Source: Pseudoxanthomonas beigongshangi (GTDB lineage: Bacteria > Pseudomonadota > Gammaproteobacteria > Xanthomonadales > Xanthomonadaceae). From it: a stretch of DNA of 64,000 nucleotides. The stretch's first letter is position 1. Every line of letters starts with the position of its first letter. The notes under the pieces are model-generated. The model did no database searches, was not told the origin of the DNA, and saw only the letters and a program-made list of their open reading frames with translations. The stretch lies in NCBI RefSeq assembly GCF_016820515.1, contig NZ_JADHDV010000009.1:1-64000 (forward strand), given 5' to 3'. Below, one piece after another: positions 39,776 through 47,507 of this stretch. Position numbers and translations under genes: made by a program.

Positions 39776-40540
39776 TCACTGCACCGTCCAGCCGCCGTCC
39801 ACGACCAGGGTCTGGCCGGTCATGTTGCGGGCGGCGGGGGAGCACAGGAAGGCGGTGATGCCGGCCAGTTCGTCCATTTCGATGAACACGCCCTTGGGCA
39901 TGGGCTTGAGCATGATCTGGCTGACCACTTCGGCTTCCGGAATGCCGCGCGTGCGCGCCTGGTCGGCGATCTGCTTGTCCACCAGCGGGGTCTTCACGTA
40001 GCTGGGGCAGACCGTGTTGATGGTGATGTCGGTGTCGGCGGTTTCCAGCGCGATCACCTTGGAGAAGCCGACCAGGCCGTGCTTGGCGGCGACGTAGGCG
40101 CTCTTGTACGGGCTGGCGACCAGCGCGTGGATGCTGCCGATGTTGACGATGCGGCCGAATCCGCGCTGGCGCATGCCCGGCAGGACCGCGCGGGTCAGCC
40201 GCGCCACGCCGACCAGCATCACCTGGATCAGGAAATCCCATTTGCCCAGCGGAAATTCCTCCAGCGGCGAGACATGCTGCAGGCCCGCGTTGTTGACCAG
40301 CACATCGACTGGCCGGGAGATCGCGGCCAGCGCGGCGGCGACGCTGTCGTCGGAGGTCACGTCCAGCGCCACCGACTCGGCCGAACCGCCGGCGGCGCGG
40401 ATGCCGGCGGCGACGGTCTCGGCGGCGGCCGGGTCCAGATCGCTGATGATGAGGTGGTGGCCGGCTTCGGCCAGCCGGCTGGCGACGCCGGCGCCGATGC
40501 CGCTGGCCGCGCCGGTGACGAGGATTGAAAGGGTCTGCAT
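39776..40540 (-). CDS. hbdH: D-3-hydroxybutyrate dehydrogenase (SDR family)
   Basis: The enzyme oxidises D-3-hydroxybutyrate to acetoacetate with NAD, the first step after PHB depolymerisation. The 254-residue protein has the SDR cofactor loop TGAASGIG (residues 9-16), NNAG near 89, and the catalytic Ser136, Tyr149, Lys153. The stretches CPSYVKTPLVDKQIADQA and the end MTGQTLVVDGGWTVQ are characteristic of hydroxybutyrate dehydrogenases. ATG at 40540 has AGGAGG seven bases before it. It is divergent from 3HB-oligomer hydrolase, making the substrate assignment stronger. Confidence 0.9.
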   Translation of the reverse strand: MQTLSILVTGAASGIGAGVASRLAEAGHHLIISDLDPAAAETVAAGIRAAGGSAESVALDVTSDDSVAAALAAISRPVDVLVNNAGLQHVSPLEEFPLGKWDFLIQVMLVGVARLTRAVLPGMRQRGFGRIVNIGSIHALVASPYKSAYVAAKHGLVGFSKVIALETADTDITINTVCPSYVKTPLVDKQIADQARTRGIPEAEVVSQIMLKPMPKGVFIEMDELAGITAFLCSPAARNMTGQTLVVDGGWTVQ

Positions 40541-40593
40541 GGGGGAACCTCCTGAAAGTGCTAGGTTAGCAGCCGATGGCGGCGGTCCCCGTG

Positions 40594-40613
40594 GTACCAA
40601 AGTACGATGACGG
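40594..40613. promoter_or_regulatory. shared promoter element, copy 2 (hbdH/oligomer hydrolase)
   Basis: GTACCAAAGTACGATGACGG lies midway between the divergent starts at 40540 and 40667, 53 bases from each. It matches 31624-31643 at 17 of 20 positions. A further TAGTTTGGTCGTATC at 40630-40644 has a partly complementary core (ATACGACCAAACTA) and may be a second half of the regulatory site. Confidence 0.55.
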
Positions 40614-40666
40614 GCCGCGCCGCGACGACTAGTTTGGTCGTATCACCCGGACCTGGAATTCTCCCG

Positions 40667-42493
40667 ATGGCGCGTATCGCTCTGGCCGCCGCCCTGACCA
40701 TGGCGCTGGCCGCCTGCGGCAGTTCCCCGACCCGAACCATGACCCACGAGACCGTGATCGAACCGCAGCGCGTCACCGAGCACCGCGGCAGCGACGATCT
40801 GCTGACCGCCGGCCTGGGCCTGGCCGGCCTGCAGGCGATGACCCCGCCGGCCTTCGCCGATGCCGCCCGCCCGACCCCGGCGGAACTGCGCCGGCGCGCA
40901 CTCTGGAACAACTGGCGCGGCATCGCCGATCTGTCCGCCACCGGCGGTTACGGCGAGGTCTACGGCAGCACCGCCGCGGTGCCCGGACGCGAGTACAGCG
41001 CGTTGGCGACACTGCCCGGCGCGAAGCAGCCGCATCGCGTACTGGTGCAGGTGCCCGACGGTTTCGATCTGAAGCGGCGCTGCGTGGTGGTCACCGCCTC
41101 GTCGGGTTCGCGCGGCGTCTACGGCGCCATCGCGGTGGCCGGCGCCTGGGGCCTGCCGAAGGGCTGCGCAGTCGCCTACACCGACAAGGGCGCCGGTACC
41201 GACTATTTCGATCTGGACACGCAGAGCGGCATGCGCGAGGACGGCAGCGGCGGCGCGCTGGGCGAACCGCTGGCGTTCGTCCACGATGCCCCGGTCGGCG
41301 CCGCGGGCGTGGCGGTCAAGCACGCCCATTCGCAGGACAATCCCGAGGCCGATTGGGGGCGGCATGTGAAGCAGGCCGCGGACTTCGCCCTGGCCGCGCT
41401 GGATCGCGCGTTTCCGCAGGCCGCGCCGTTCCGTTTCGACAACACCCGGGTGATCGCGGTCGGCATCTCCAATGGCGGCGGTGCGGTGCTGCGTGCCGCC
41501 GAACTGGACGGCGACTGGCTGGACGCGGTGGTGGCCGGCGAGCCCAACATCCACACGGACGGTCCCGGCGCACGTTCGCTGTACGACTACACCACCGAAG
41601 CGGCGCTGCTGATGCCGTGCGCATTGCTCGCGCTGCCGGCCGACAGCCTGCCGCAACCGCCGCTGCGCGCGCACGCCGAACCGCTGTGGCAGACGCGCTG
41701 CGCCTCGCTGAAGGCGGCCGGCCTGATCGAAGGCGCCGACGTGGCCGCGCAGGCGCGCTCGGCCCACGCGAAGCTGCGCGAACACGGCTGGACCGACTCC
41801 GCACTGACCGCCGGCGCGCTGAGCGTGGGTTTCGATCTATGGCGCGCAATCGCGGTCACCTACGCCTCCGCCTATGGGCGCCATGGCGTCGGCGCGCATC
41901 CCTGCGGATTCTCCTTCGCGGCGCTGAATCCCGATTTCAGCGCGCGCGCCACCACCGCCAGCGAGCGCGCGGCGTGGTGGTCCGACGGCAGCGGGATTCC
42001 ACCGGGTGCCGGCGTAGGCATCGTCGACACCCGCCTGGCCGCGCCCGATTTCACCCTGCCGGGCCTGCAATGCCTGCGCGCGCTCAACGACGGCCAGGAC
42101 GAGGCGGCACGGCGCGTGCAGCGCGGTATCGCCGAACTGCGCGCGGCGCCGCCGCGCGCGGGGCTGCCGGTGATCGTGGTGCACGGCAGCGACGACGGCC
42201 TGGTACCGCCAGCCTTCAGCAGCGCGCCCTACATGGCGCAGGCGAAGGCGGCCGGCCGCGAGGTGGCGTACTGGCAGGTCCGCAACGCACAGCATTTCGA
42301 CGGGTTCCTGGCACTGCCGGCGTATGCGGCCCGCTATGCGCCGCTGCTGCCGCACGTGTATGCCGCGCTGGACCAGGTGTCGGCGCGGTTGGACGGGCGG
42401 GCGGGCGCACCCATGGACCGGGTCATCGAGGCCCGTGGCCGCGGTGCCGGCCGGCTCGACGCCGCGCAATTGGCGCTGCCGTCGTCGCCCTGA
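40667..42493 (+). CDS. D-(-)-3-hydroxybutyrate oligomer hydrolase (lipoprotein)
   Basis: The enzyme hydrolyses soluble 3-hydroxybutyrate oligomers to monomer. The 608-residue product matches the 3HBOH family: WNNWRGIADLSATGGYGEVY near residue 80, AYTDKGAGTDYFDLD near 170 and a serine-hydrolase nucleophile Ser268 in GISNGGG; VIVVHGSDDGLVP near 503 and NAQHFDGF near 540 supply the likely Asp and His. The N-terminus is a lipoprotein signal with lipobox LAAC (Cys17), so it is probably membrane-anchored. ATG at 40667 is chosen for this signal. Confidence 0.9.
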   Translation: MARIALAAALTMALAACGSSPTRTMTHETVIEPQRVTEHRGSDDLLTAGLGLAGLQAMTPPAFADAARPTPAELRRRALWNNWRGIADLSATGGYGEVYGSTAAVPGREYSALATLPGAKQPHRVLVQVPDGFDLKRRCVVVTASSGSRGVYGAIAVAGAWGLPKGCAVAYTDKGAGTDYFDLDTQSGMREDGSGGALGEPLAFVHDAPVGAAGVAVKHAHSQDNPEADWGRHVKQAADFALAALDRAFPQAAPFRFDNTRVIAVGISNGGGAVLRAAELDGDWLDAVVAGEPNIHTDGPGARSLYDYTTEAALLMPCALLALPADSLPQPPLRAHAEPLWQTRCASLKAAGLIEGADVAAQARSAHAKLREHGWTDSALTAGALSVGFDLWRAIAVTYASAYGRHGVGAHPCGFSFAALNPDFSARATTASERAAWWSDGSGIPPGAGVGIVDTRLAAPDFTLPGLQCLRALNDGQDEAARRVQRGIAELRAAPPRAGLPVIVVHGSDDGLVPPAFSSAPYMAQAKAAGREVAYWQVRNAQHFDGFLALPAYAARYAPLLPHVYAALDQVSARLDGRAGAPMDRVIEARGRGAGRLDAAQLALPSSP

Positions 42494-42603
42494 CATCGGG
42501 CGTCCGCGATTCCGCCCGGTTCCGGCGGGGCGCGACGATGGCCAGGACACCGTCTCCAGCGCGATTGGGCTAACCTGTCGGCTGGCCATTTCCGGGTGTT
42601 TCC

Positions 42604-43218
42604 GTGTCCCGCCATTTTTCGATGCTTCGCGATTTCCAGCTTGCGGACTGGTTCACGCTGGGCAACGCGTTCTGCGGCACCGGTGCGATCTTCGCGGCGA
42701 TGCGCTTCCTCCAGGACGGGGTGATCCGCGATCTGATGATCGGCATGGCGCTGATTCCCCTGGCTTTCATTTTCGATGCCCTGGACGGCCGGGTGGCGCG
42801 CTGGCGCAAGCAGGCGTCGGTGCTGGGGCGCGAACTGGATTCGCTGGCCGACGTGATTTCCTTCGGCGTCGCCCCGGCCGCGCTCGCTTACGCCTGCGGC
42901 ATGCAGGGCGGCTGGGACTGGCTGGTGCTGTCGTATTTCGTCGCCTGCGGCGTCAGCCGGCTGGCGCGCTACAACGTCACCGCCGAGTCGCTGGCGGGTG
43001 ACGACGACAAGGTGAAGTACTTCGAAGGCACGCCGATTCCGACCAGCCTGGTGCTGGTGATGGTGCTGGCGGTGGCGGCCTATCTGGGCCACATCGGCGA
43101 GGCGCTGTGGCTCGGCGGCTGGCGGTTGGGGCCGTGGCTGCTGCATCCGCTGGTGCTGCTGTATGCCGTGTCCGGCACGCTGATGATCAGCAAGACCCTG
43201 CGCATCCCCAAGCCCTGA
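42604..43218 (+). CDS. pssA: CDP-diacylglycerol-serine O-phosphatidyltransferase
   Basis: The enzyme makes phosphatidylserine from CDP-diacylglycerol and serine in the inner membrane. The 204-residue protein has the complete CDP-alcohol phosphotransferase motif at residues 61-83 (Asp61-Gly62-x2-Ala65-Arg66-x8-Gly75-x3-Asp79-x3-Asp83) and about six membrane segments. It is the membrane-type (subclass II) enzyme rather than the E. coli PLD-like form. Start GTG at 42604; an ATG 18 bases later is possible. Confidence 0.92.
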   Translation: MSRHFSMLRDFQLADWFTLGNAFCGTGAIFAAMRFLQDGVIRDLMIGMALIPLAFIFDALDGRVARWRKQASVLGRELDSLADVISFGVAPAALAYACGMQGGWDWLVLSYFVACGVSRLARYNVTAESLAGDDDKVKYFEGTPIPTSLVLVMVLAVAAYLGHIGEALWLGGWRLGPWLLHPLVLLYAVSGTLMISKTLRIPKP

Positions 43219-43246
43219 CCGTCACCCGCGCGTCGCCGCGCGCGGC

Positions 43247-43266
43247 TAGAATCGGGGCACAGGAGG
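43247..43266 (+). promoter_or_regulatory. candidate -10 and ribosome-binding site for phaEC
   Basis: TAGAAT at 43247-43252 follows a GC-rich stretch and is succeeded by a perfect AGGAGG at 43261-43266, four bases before the phaE ATG. No convincing -35 is seen. Confidence 0.4.
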
Positions 43267-43270
43267 ATTT

Positions 43271-44569
43271 ATGGCCGAGCATGCACCACCGGGCGCGGGC
43301 GACTTCGAAGCGATGGCCCGCCAGTTCTGGAATCTGTGGGGCGACGCCCTGCGACAGGCTTCCGGCGCGGCCGCGCCGGCACCGGCGCCCGCCTGGACGC
43401 AGGCGCTGGACTGGTGGAGCCGGCTGATGCCCGGCGGCCGAGGTCCGGCCGAGGATGCCTTGCACCGGTTCCGCCAGCAGAGCGGCGACTGGTACGGGCT
43501 CATGCAGCAGGTGGCCGCGCGGTTCGCGGGCCAGAACGCCGGTGCCGGCGACGTGACCGCGGCCTGGAAGCAGGCGTTGGGCATGGATGCCGGGCAGGGG
43601 CCATGGATGGATTTCTTCCGTGGCCTGCAGGGCGGCGGGGCGGGCGGGTTCGAACACTGGTACCGGCAGGTTTCGCCGTACATGGACAACCTGCGCCGCG
43701 AGAACGAGCGCTGGCTGCATCTGCCCGCGTTCGGACCCGCGCGTGAACACCAGGAGCGCTGGCAGGCGCTGGCGCAGGCCCAGCAGGACTACCAGCAGGC
43801 CCTCGGCGAATACGAGCGGGTGATGCTGAAGGTCGCGGGGCTGGCGTTCGAACGGTTCGAATCGCTGCTCGATGCGCGTGCCGAGCCCGGCCAGCAGATC
43901 ACCAGCGCGCGTGCATTGTTCGACCTGTGGATCGACGCCGCCGAACAGGCCTATGCGGAAGTGGCGCTGTCACCGGAATTCCGCCACGTCTATGGCCACC
44001 TCACCAACACCCAGATGCGCCTGCGCCTGGGCGTGCAGACGGAAATCGAGCAGATCTGCGTGGCCCTGGGCATGCCCGGCCGCACCGAGGTGGATTCGGC
44101 GCACCGCAAGATCGCCGAACTCGAACGCCAATTGCGCCGGATGAGCCGCCGGGACGACGTGCTGGATCCGCGCGACGCCGCGCAGCCCGCGCGCCGGCAG
44201 GCATCGCGTGCCGGCGGTGAAGGACGCCGAGGACAGGATGCCCCGGCCGCGCGCGCGACGCGTCCGGCGAAACCGCGTGGCGATGCGAAACCTGCCAGCG
44301 TCCCGCGGGCGGCAACCGCGACGGGCGCGAAGATCTCCCGCACCGCCGCCGGCACGAAGCCGGCCAAGGCGGTGAAGCCAGCGAAACCGGCGAAGCCGTC
44401 CGGCACCGCAAAGGCGGCAAAGTCGGCGGAGAAGGCTCCGGTCCGTTCCGCGCGTGGCGGTGACGGCGAAGTGGTGTCGATGAAGGACTGGGTGGCGCGC
44501 AACGCCCATGACGGCGGCGCCACCGCCGGACGCGGCAAGGGCAAGCGCGGGCAGGGAGGACGCAAGTGA
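43271..44569 (+). CDS. phaE: class III PHA synthase subunit PhaE with a basic PhaM-like tail
   Basis: PhaE pairs with PhaC to form the class III polyhydroxyalkanoate synthase on storage granules. Residues 1 to about 293 match PhaE: FWNLWGDALRQ near 17, WYRQVSPYMDNLRREN near 130, and the conserved ARALFDLWIDAAEQAYAEV and GHLTNTQMRLRLGVQ helices. The last about 139 residues are a Lys/Ala/Pro/Arg-rich tail (TKPAKAVKPAKPAKPSG), unlike standard PhaE, resembling the DNA-binding tail of the granule protein PhaM. It is translationally coupled to phaC by a GTGA overlap. Confidence 0.88.
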   Translation: MAEHAPPGAGDFEAMARQFWNLWGDALRQASGAAAPAPAPAWTQALDWWSRLMPGGRGPAEDALHRFRQQSGDWYGLMQQVAARFAGQNAGAGDVTAAWKQALGMDAGQGPWMDFFRGLQGGGAGGFEHWYRQVSPYMDNLRRENERWLHLPAFGPAREHQERWQALAQAQQDYQQALGEYERVMLKVAGLAFERFESLLDARAEPGQQITSARALFDLWIDAAEQAYAEVALSPEFRHVYGHLTNTQMRLRLGVQTEIEQICVALGMPGRTEVDSAHRKIAELERQLRRMSRRDDVLDPRDAAQPARRQASRAGGEGRRGQDAPAARATRPAKPRGDAKPASVPRAATATGAKISRTAAGTKPAKAVKPAKPAKPSGTAKAAKSAEKAPVRSARGGDGEVVSMKDWVARNAHDGGATAGRGKGKRGQGGRK

Positions 44570-45633
44570 ACGGTCCCCTGAACATCAGCGTCGACGAACT
44601 CGCGCAGGAAACGTTGCAGGCGCAGCAGAAGCTCGCCGCCGGGTTGAAGACCCTGCCGCAGGTGGAGGATGTCGACTACGGCGCCACCCCGCGTCAGGAA
44701 ATCTGGCGTGACGGCCGCGCGGTGCTGTACCGGTTCGTCGGTCCCAAGGCGCCCACCGCGAAAGTGCCGCTGCTGATCGTCTACGCGCTGGTCAACCGTC
44801 CCTACATGGTCGATCTCCAGGAGGATCGCTCGCTGGTGAAGGGATTGCTGGCGCTGGGCGAAGACGTCTACGTGCTGGATTGGGGCTATCCGGATCGTTC
44901 GGACCGCTTCCTGACCCTGGGCGACTACATCAACCGCTTCATTGACGGCGCGGTGGAGCACCTGTGCCGGCAGCACGGCCTCCCGGCAATCAACGTGCTG
45001 GGCATCTGCCAGGGCGGCGCGTTCTCGCTGTGCTATTCGGCGTTGCATCCGGAGCGGGTGCGCAACCTGATCACCATGGTGACGCCGGTGGATTTCCACA
45101 CCCCGGACAACATGCTCTCGCACTGGACCCGCGAGATGGACGTGGATCTGTTCGTCGATGCGATCGGCAACGTGCCGGCCGACATGATGAATGCCTGCTA
45201 CCTGATGCTGAAGCCGTTCCGGTTGAACCTGCAGAAGTACGTCGGCCTGGTCGACGTACTGGACGATCGCAAGGGCCTGGAGGATTTCCTGCGGATGGAG
45301 AAGTGGATCTTCGATTCACCGGATCTGGCCGGCGAGGCGTTCCGCCAGTTCATCAAGCAGTTCTACCAGGGCAACGGCTTCGTCAATGGCGGCATCGATA
45401 TCGATGGCGAGGAAGTTCATCTGGGCGACGTCGACATGCCGGTGCTGAACATCTACGCCGAACAGGATCACCTGGTGCCGCCGAACGCGTCGCGCGCGCT
45501 GCGGGATCTGGTCGGCACCGAGGACTATACGGAACTGAGTTTCAAGGGTGGCCACATCGGCATCTACGTCTCCAGCCGCGCGCAGCGCGAGGTGCCCGGC
45601 GCGATCCACCAGTGGCTGGCGCAGCGCACGTAA
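44566..45633 (+). CDS. phaC: class III poly(R)-hydroxyalkanoate synthase subunit PhaC
   Basis: PhaC polymerises hydroxyacyl-CoA, here most likely 3-hydroxybutyryl-CoA. The 355-residue size is that of class III/IV enzymes. The catalytic triad is intact: Cys148 in the lipase-like box GICQGG, Asp301 in YAEQDHLVPP and His330 in GGHIGIY, nearly the numbering of the Allochromatium enzyme. The conserved WGYPDRSDRF region lies near residue 105. Start is GTG inside the phaE stop. Confidence 0.95.
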   Translation: MNGPLNISVDELAQETLQAQQKLAAGLKTLPQVEDVDYGATPRQEIWRDGRAVLYRFVGPKAPTAKVPLLIVYALVNRPYMVDLQEDRSLVKGLLALGEDVYVLDWGYPDRSDRFLTLGDYINRFIDGAVEHLCRQHGLPAINVLGICQGGAFSLCYSALHPERVRNLITMVTPVDFHTPDNMLSHWTREMDVDLFVDAIGNVPADMMNACYLMLKPFRLNLQKYVGLVDVLDDRKGLEDFLRMEKWIFDSPDLAGEAFRQFIKQFYQGNGFVNGGIDIDGEEVHLGDVDMPVLNIYAEQDHLVPPNASRALRDLVGTEDYTELSFKGGHIGIYVSSRAQREVPGAIHQWLAQRT

Positions 45634-45737
45634 GTACGAGGCGGGGGCCGCTGGCGGCCGCATGCCGCCCGCGGTTGCGGCCGGTTAACCGACGGTCGCT
45701 TAGGCTGCGCGGCCTGGACTGAGTGCGGGACATCAAC

Positions 45738-46127
45738 ATGCGCAAGGGCATTCTTCTTTCATTCGTGTGCGGCATCGGCCTGGCCTCGCAGGCAATGACC
45801 GTGTCGGCGGCGCCTGGCGAGCAGGCCCGGCGCGAGATCACCCAGTTGATGGATGGACTGTCCAACTCCGCGTGCGAGTTCCAGCGCAACGGCAAGTGGT
45901 ATGGACGGGCCGACGCGCGCGCGCACCTGCAGCGCAAGTACGAGTACCTGCTGAAGCGGGATCTGGTCGACACCGCCGAACAGTTCATCGAGCGCGCCGC
46001 CAGCAAGAGCAGCATGAGCGGACGCGCCTACCGGGTGCGGTGTCCCGGCCAGCCCGAGGTCGACGCGGGCGCCTGGTTCCTGGCACGGTTGAAGGCGCTG
46101 CGTGGTTCAGGTGCGCCGCCGCGCTGA
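45738..46127 (+). CDS. DUF5329-type small periplasmic protein
   Basis: A 129-residue protein with a Sec signal (RKGILLSFVCGIGLASQAM, cut near VSA). The mature part matches the DUF5329 pattern: a cysteine in NSACEFQRNGKWY, HLQRKYEYLLKRD, AEQFIERAASKSSMSG and a second cysteine in YRVRCPG; the two cysteines may form a disulfide. Function is unknown in the family. ATG at 45738 directly begins the signal; an upstream GTG adds five residues. Confidence 0.8.
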   Translation: MRKGILLSFVCGIGLASQAMTVSAAPGEQARREITQLMDGLSNSACEFQRNGKWYGRADARAHLQRKYEYLLKRDLVDTAEQFIERAASKSSMSGRAYRVRCPGQPEVDAGAWFLARLKALRGSGAPPR

Positions 46128-46167
46128 GCGCTAGACTGGCCGCGACGACTGTGGGGAGCCGATCACC

Positions 46168-46371
46168 ATGAACACCGCGTCCAAGCCATTGGCCCGGTCC
46201 CTGAACGACCGCATGCTCGCCGGCGTGATGGGCGGCATCGCGCACCGGTTCGGCTGGAATGCCACGCTGCTGCGCGCCGTGTTCGTGATTGTCTCGATCG
46301 CCTCGGCCGCGTTCCCCGGCATCCTGGTCTATCTCATCCTGTGGCTGCTGATGCCCAACGAGGCGGATTGA
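46168..46371 (+). CDS. PspC domain-containing small membrane protein
   Basis: The 67-residue product is a stand-alone PspC domain: LARSLNDRMLAGVMGGIAHRFGW followed by a single long hydrophobic helix and the closing LILWLLMPNEAD. PspC domains take part in envelope-stress sensing in some bacteria, but such isolated small proteins have no proven role. Its stop overlaps the TTG start of the next gene by 3 bases of TTGA, suggesting the two are made together. Confidence 0.85.
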   Translation: MNTASKPLARSLNDRMLAGVMGGIAHRFGWNATLLRAVFVIVSIASAAFPGILVYLILWLLMPNEAD

Positions 46372-46838
46372 ACGAGCGGGCGCGAACGCCCGTCTGGCTG
46401 CCCGCGTTGCGCGGGCTGGGCATGCTCTGGGCCTTGCCGAACACGCTGGTCGGCCTGCTGGCGGGGAGCCTGGGACTGGCGTTCGGCGCGCGCGCGCGCT
46501 GGAGCCGGCGTGACTGCGCGCTGGTGTTCCACCACTGGCCCTGGGGGCCGGGTGGCGCGATCACTTTCGGCAACACCATCCTGCATACGGGCGACAGCCT
46601 CGATTCCGCCTGCATCACCTACGAGCAGCGCGCCGGCCATCGCGAACATCCGCCGATCAGGCTGGGCGACCACGAACGCGCGCACGTGTTCCAGTACATG
46701 GTGCTGGGGCCACTGTTCCTGCCAATCTACCTGCTGTGCGGCGGGGTCAGCGTGCGCAATCCGTTCGAACGCGCCGCCGACCGCTACGCGCTGACCGGTC
46801 GCGGCTGGTGGCCGGGCGGAGAAGCCCCGAAGCGATAG
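46368..46838 (+). CDS. conserved protein with HExxH motif, possible membrane-linked metallopeptidase
   Basis: The 156-residue product has an N-terminal hydrophobic part (LGMLWALPNTLVGLLAGSLG), then a motif HERAH (His102, Glu103, His106) and 28 residues after it NPFERAAD (Glu134, Asp138). This spacing is like the short zinc-peptidase domain DUF4157, whose HExxH is followed by NPxExEAD. A second hydrophobic stretch (LGPLFLPIYLLCGGV) lies between. I do not recognise a described gene. The TTG start within the pspC stop is favoured; GTG at 46341 would give 165 residues. Confidence 0.6.
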   Translation: MNERARTPVWLPALRGLGMLWALPNTLVGLLAGSLGLAFGARARWSRRDCALVFHHWPWGPGGAITFGNTILHTGDSLDSACITYEQRAGHREHPPIRLGDHERAHVFQYMVLGPLFLPIYLLCGGVSVRNPFERAADRYALTGRGWWPGGEAPKR

Positions 46839-46944
46839 TTCCCCACGCCGGTTTGGGTGGTCGCGGCTTCCTGCGGGAATGCGAAGGGGCCGGTATCGCG
46901 ATGCGGCGAACGGACGCTCCTTGCCGTTCCCGGGGCGGAAGCAT

Positions 46945-47442
46945 TCAATCCCCGCGGGTACGTCCATTCGAATGGCGGGTGGTTTTCTTCGCGGCCTTGC
47001 GGGGACTTTTCCGCGCGGATTTGCTTGCCGTTTTCTTCGCCGTCTTGCGGGTGGACTTCCTTGCCGCCTTCTTTGCCACCTTCCGGGCCGCTTTCCTGGT
47101 GCCCTTGCGAGGTGCTTTCTTGGCCGCTTTTTTCGTGGTTTTCCCGGCCGCCTTGCGTGCGGTCTTCTTCGCAGCCTTCTTCGTGGCCTTCTTCGCCGAC
47201 TTCTTTGTGGCTTTCTTCGCGGCCTTGCGAGGCGCCTTCCGCGTGGTTTTCTTTGCGACCTTCCTGGTGGTCTTGCGGGCGCTCTTCTTTTTCGCGCCTC
47301 CGCCTTCCTGCTTGTTGACCGTGGCCCAGGCGATACGCTCGGCGTCCTCTTCGGAACGACCCTGCTCGCGCTCGCTTTCCTCGATGTGCTCGGCCTTGCG
47401 CTTCTGCCGATCGCTGTAGGCGCTCTTCTCTCCACGTGGCAT
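46945..47442 (-). CDS. histone H1-like Lys/Ala/Arg-rich protein with plasmid-stabilisation-type N-terminus
   Basis: Residues 1-46 (SAYSDRQKRKAEHIEESERE, then SEEDAERIAWATVNKQ) resemble a small domain annotated as plasmid stabilisation protein in many proteobacteria. Residues 49-165 are a repeat tail of KKxAKK, RKTxKK and KAARK units, about half Lys and Arg, like bacterial histone H1-type proteins such as AlgP. It probably binds DNA or RNA without sequence specificity. ATG at 47442 is chosen because it starts the known N-terminal domain; the longer in-frame run upstream has no support. Confidence 0.8.
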   Translation of the reverse strand: MPRGEKSAYSDRQKRKAEHIEESEREQGRSEEDAERIAWATVNKQEGGGAKKKSARKTTRKVAKKTTRKAPRKAAKKATKKSAKKATKKAAKKTARKAAGKTTKKAAKKAPRKGTRKAARKVAKKAARKSTRKTAKKTASKSARKSPRKAAKKTTRHSNGRTRGD

Positions 47443-47507
47443 TGGAATGCTCCGGGATGGGAGGTTCGAACCTACGCGCGGTGGCGTCGTCGCCGGATGA
47501 AATCGGA

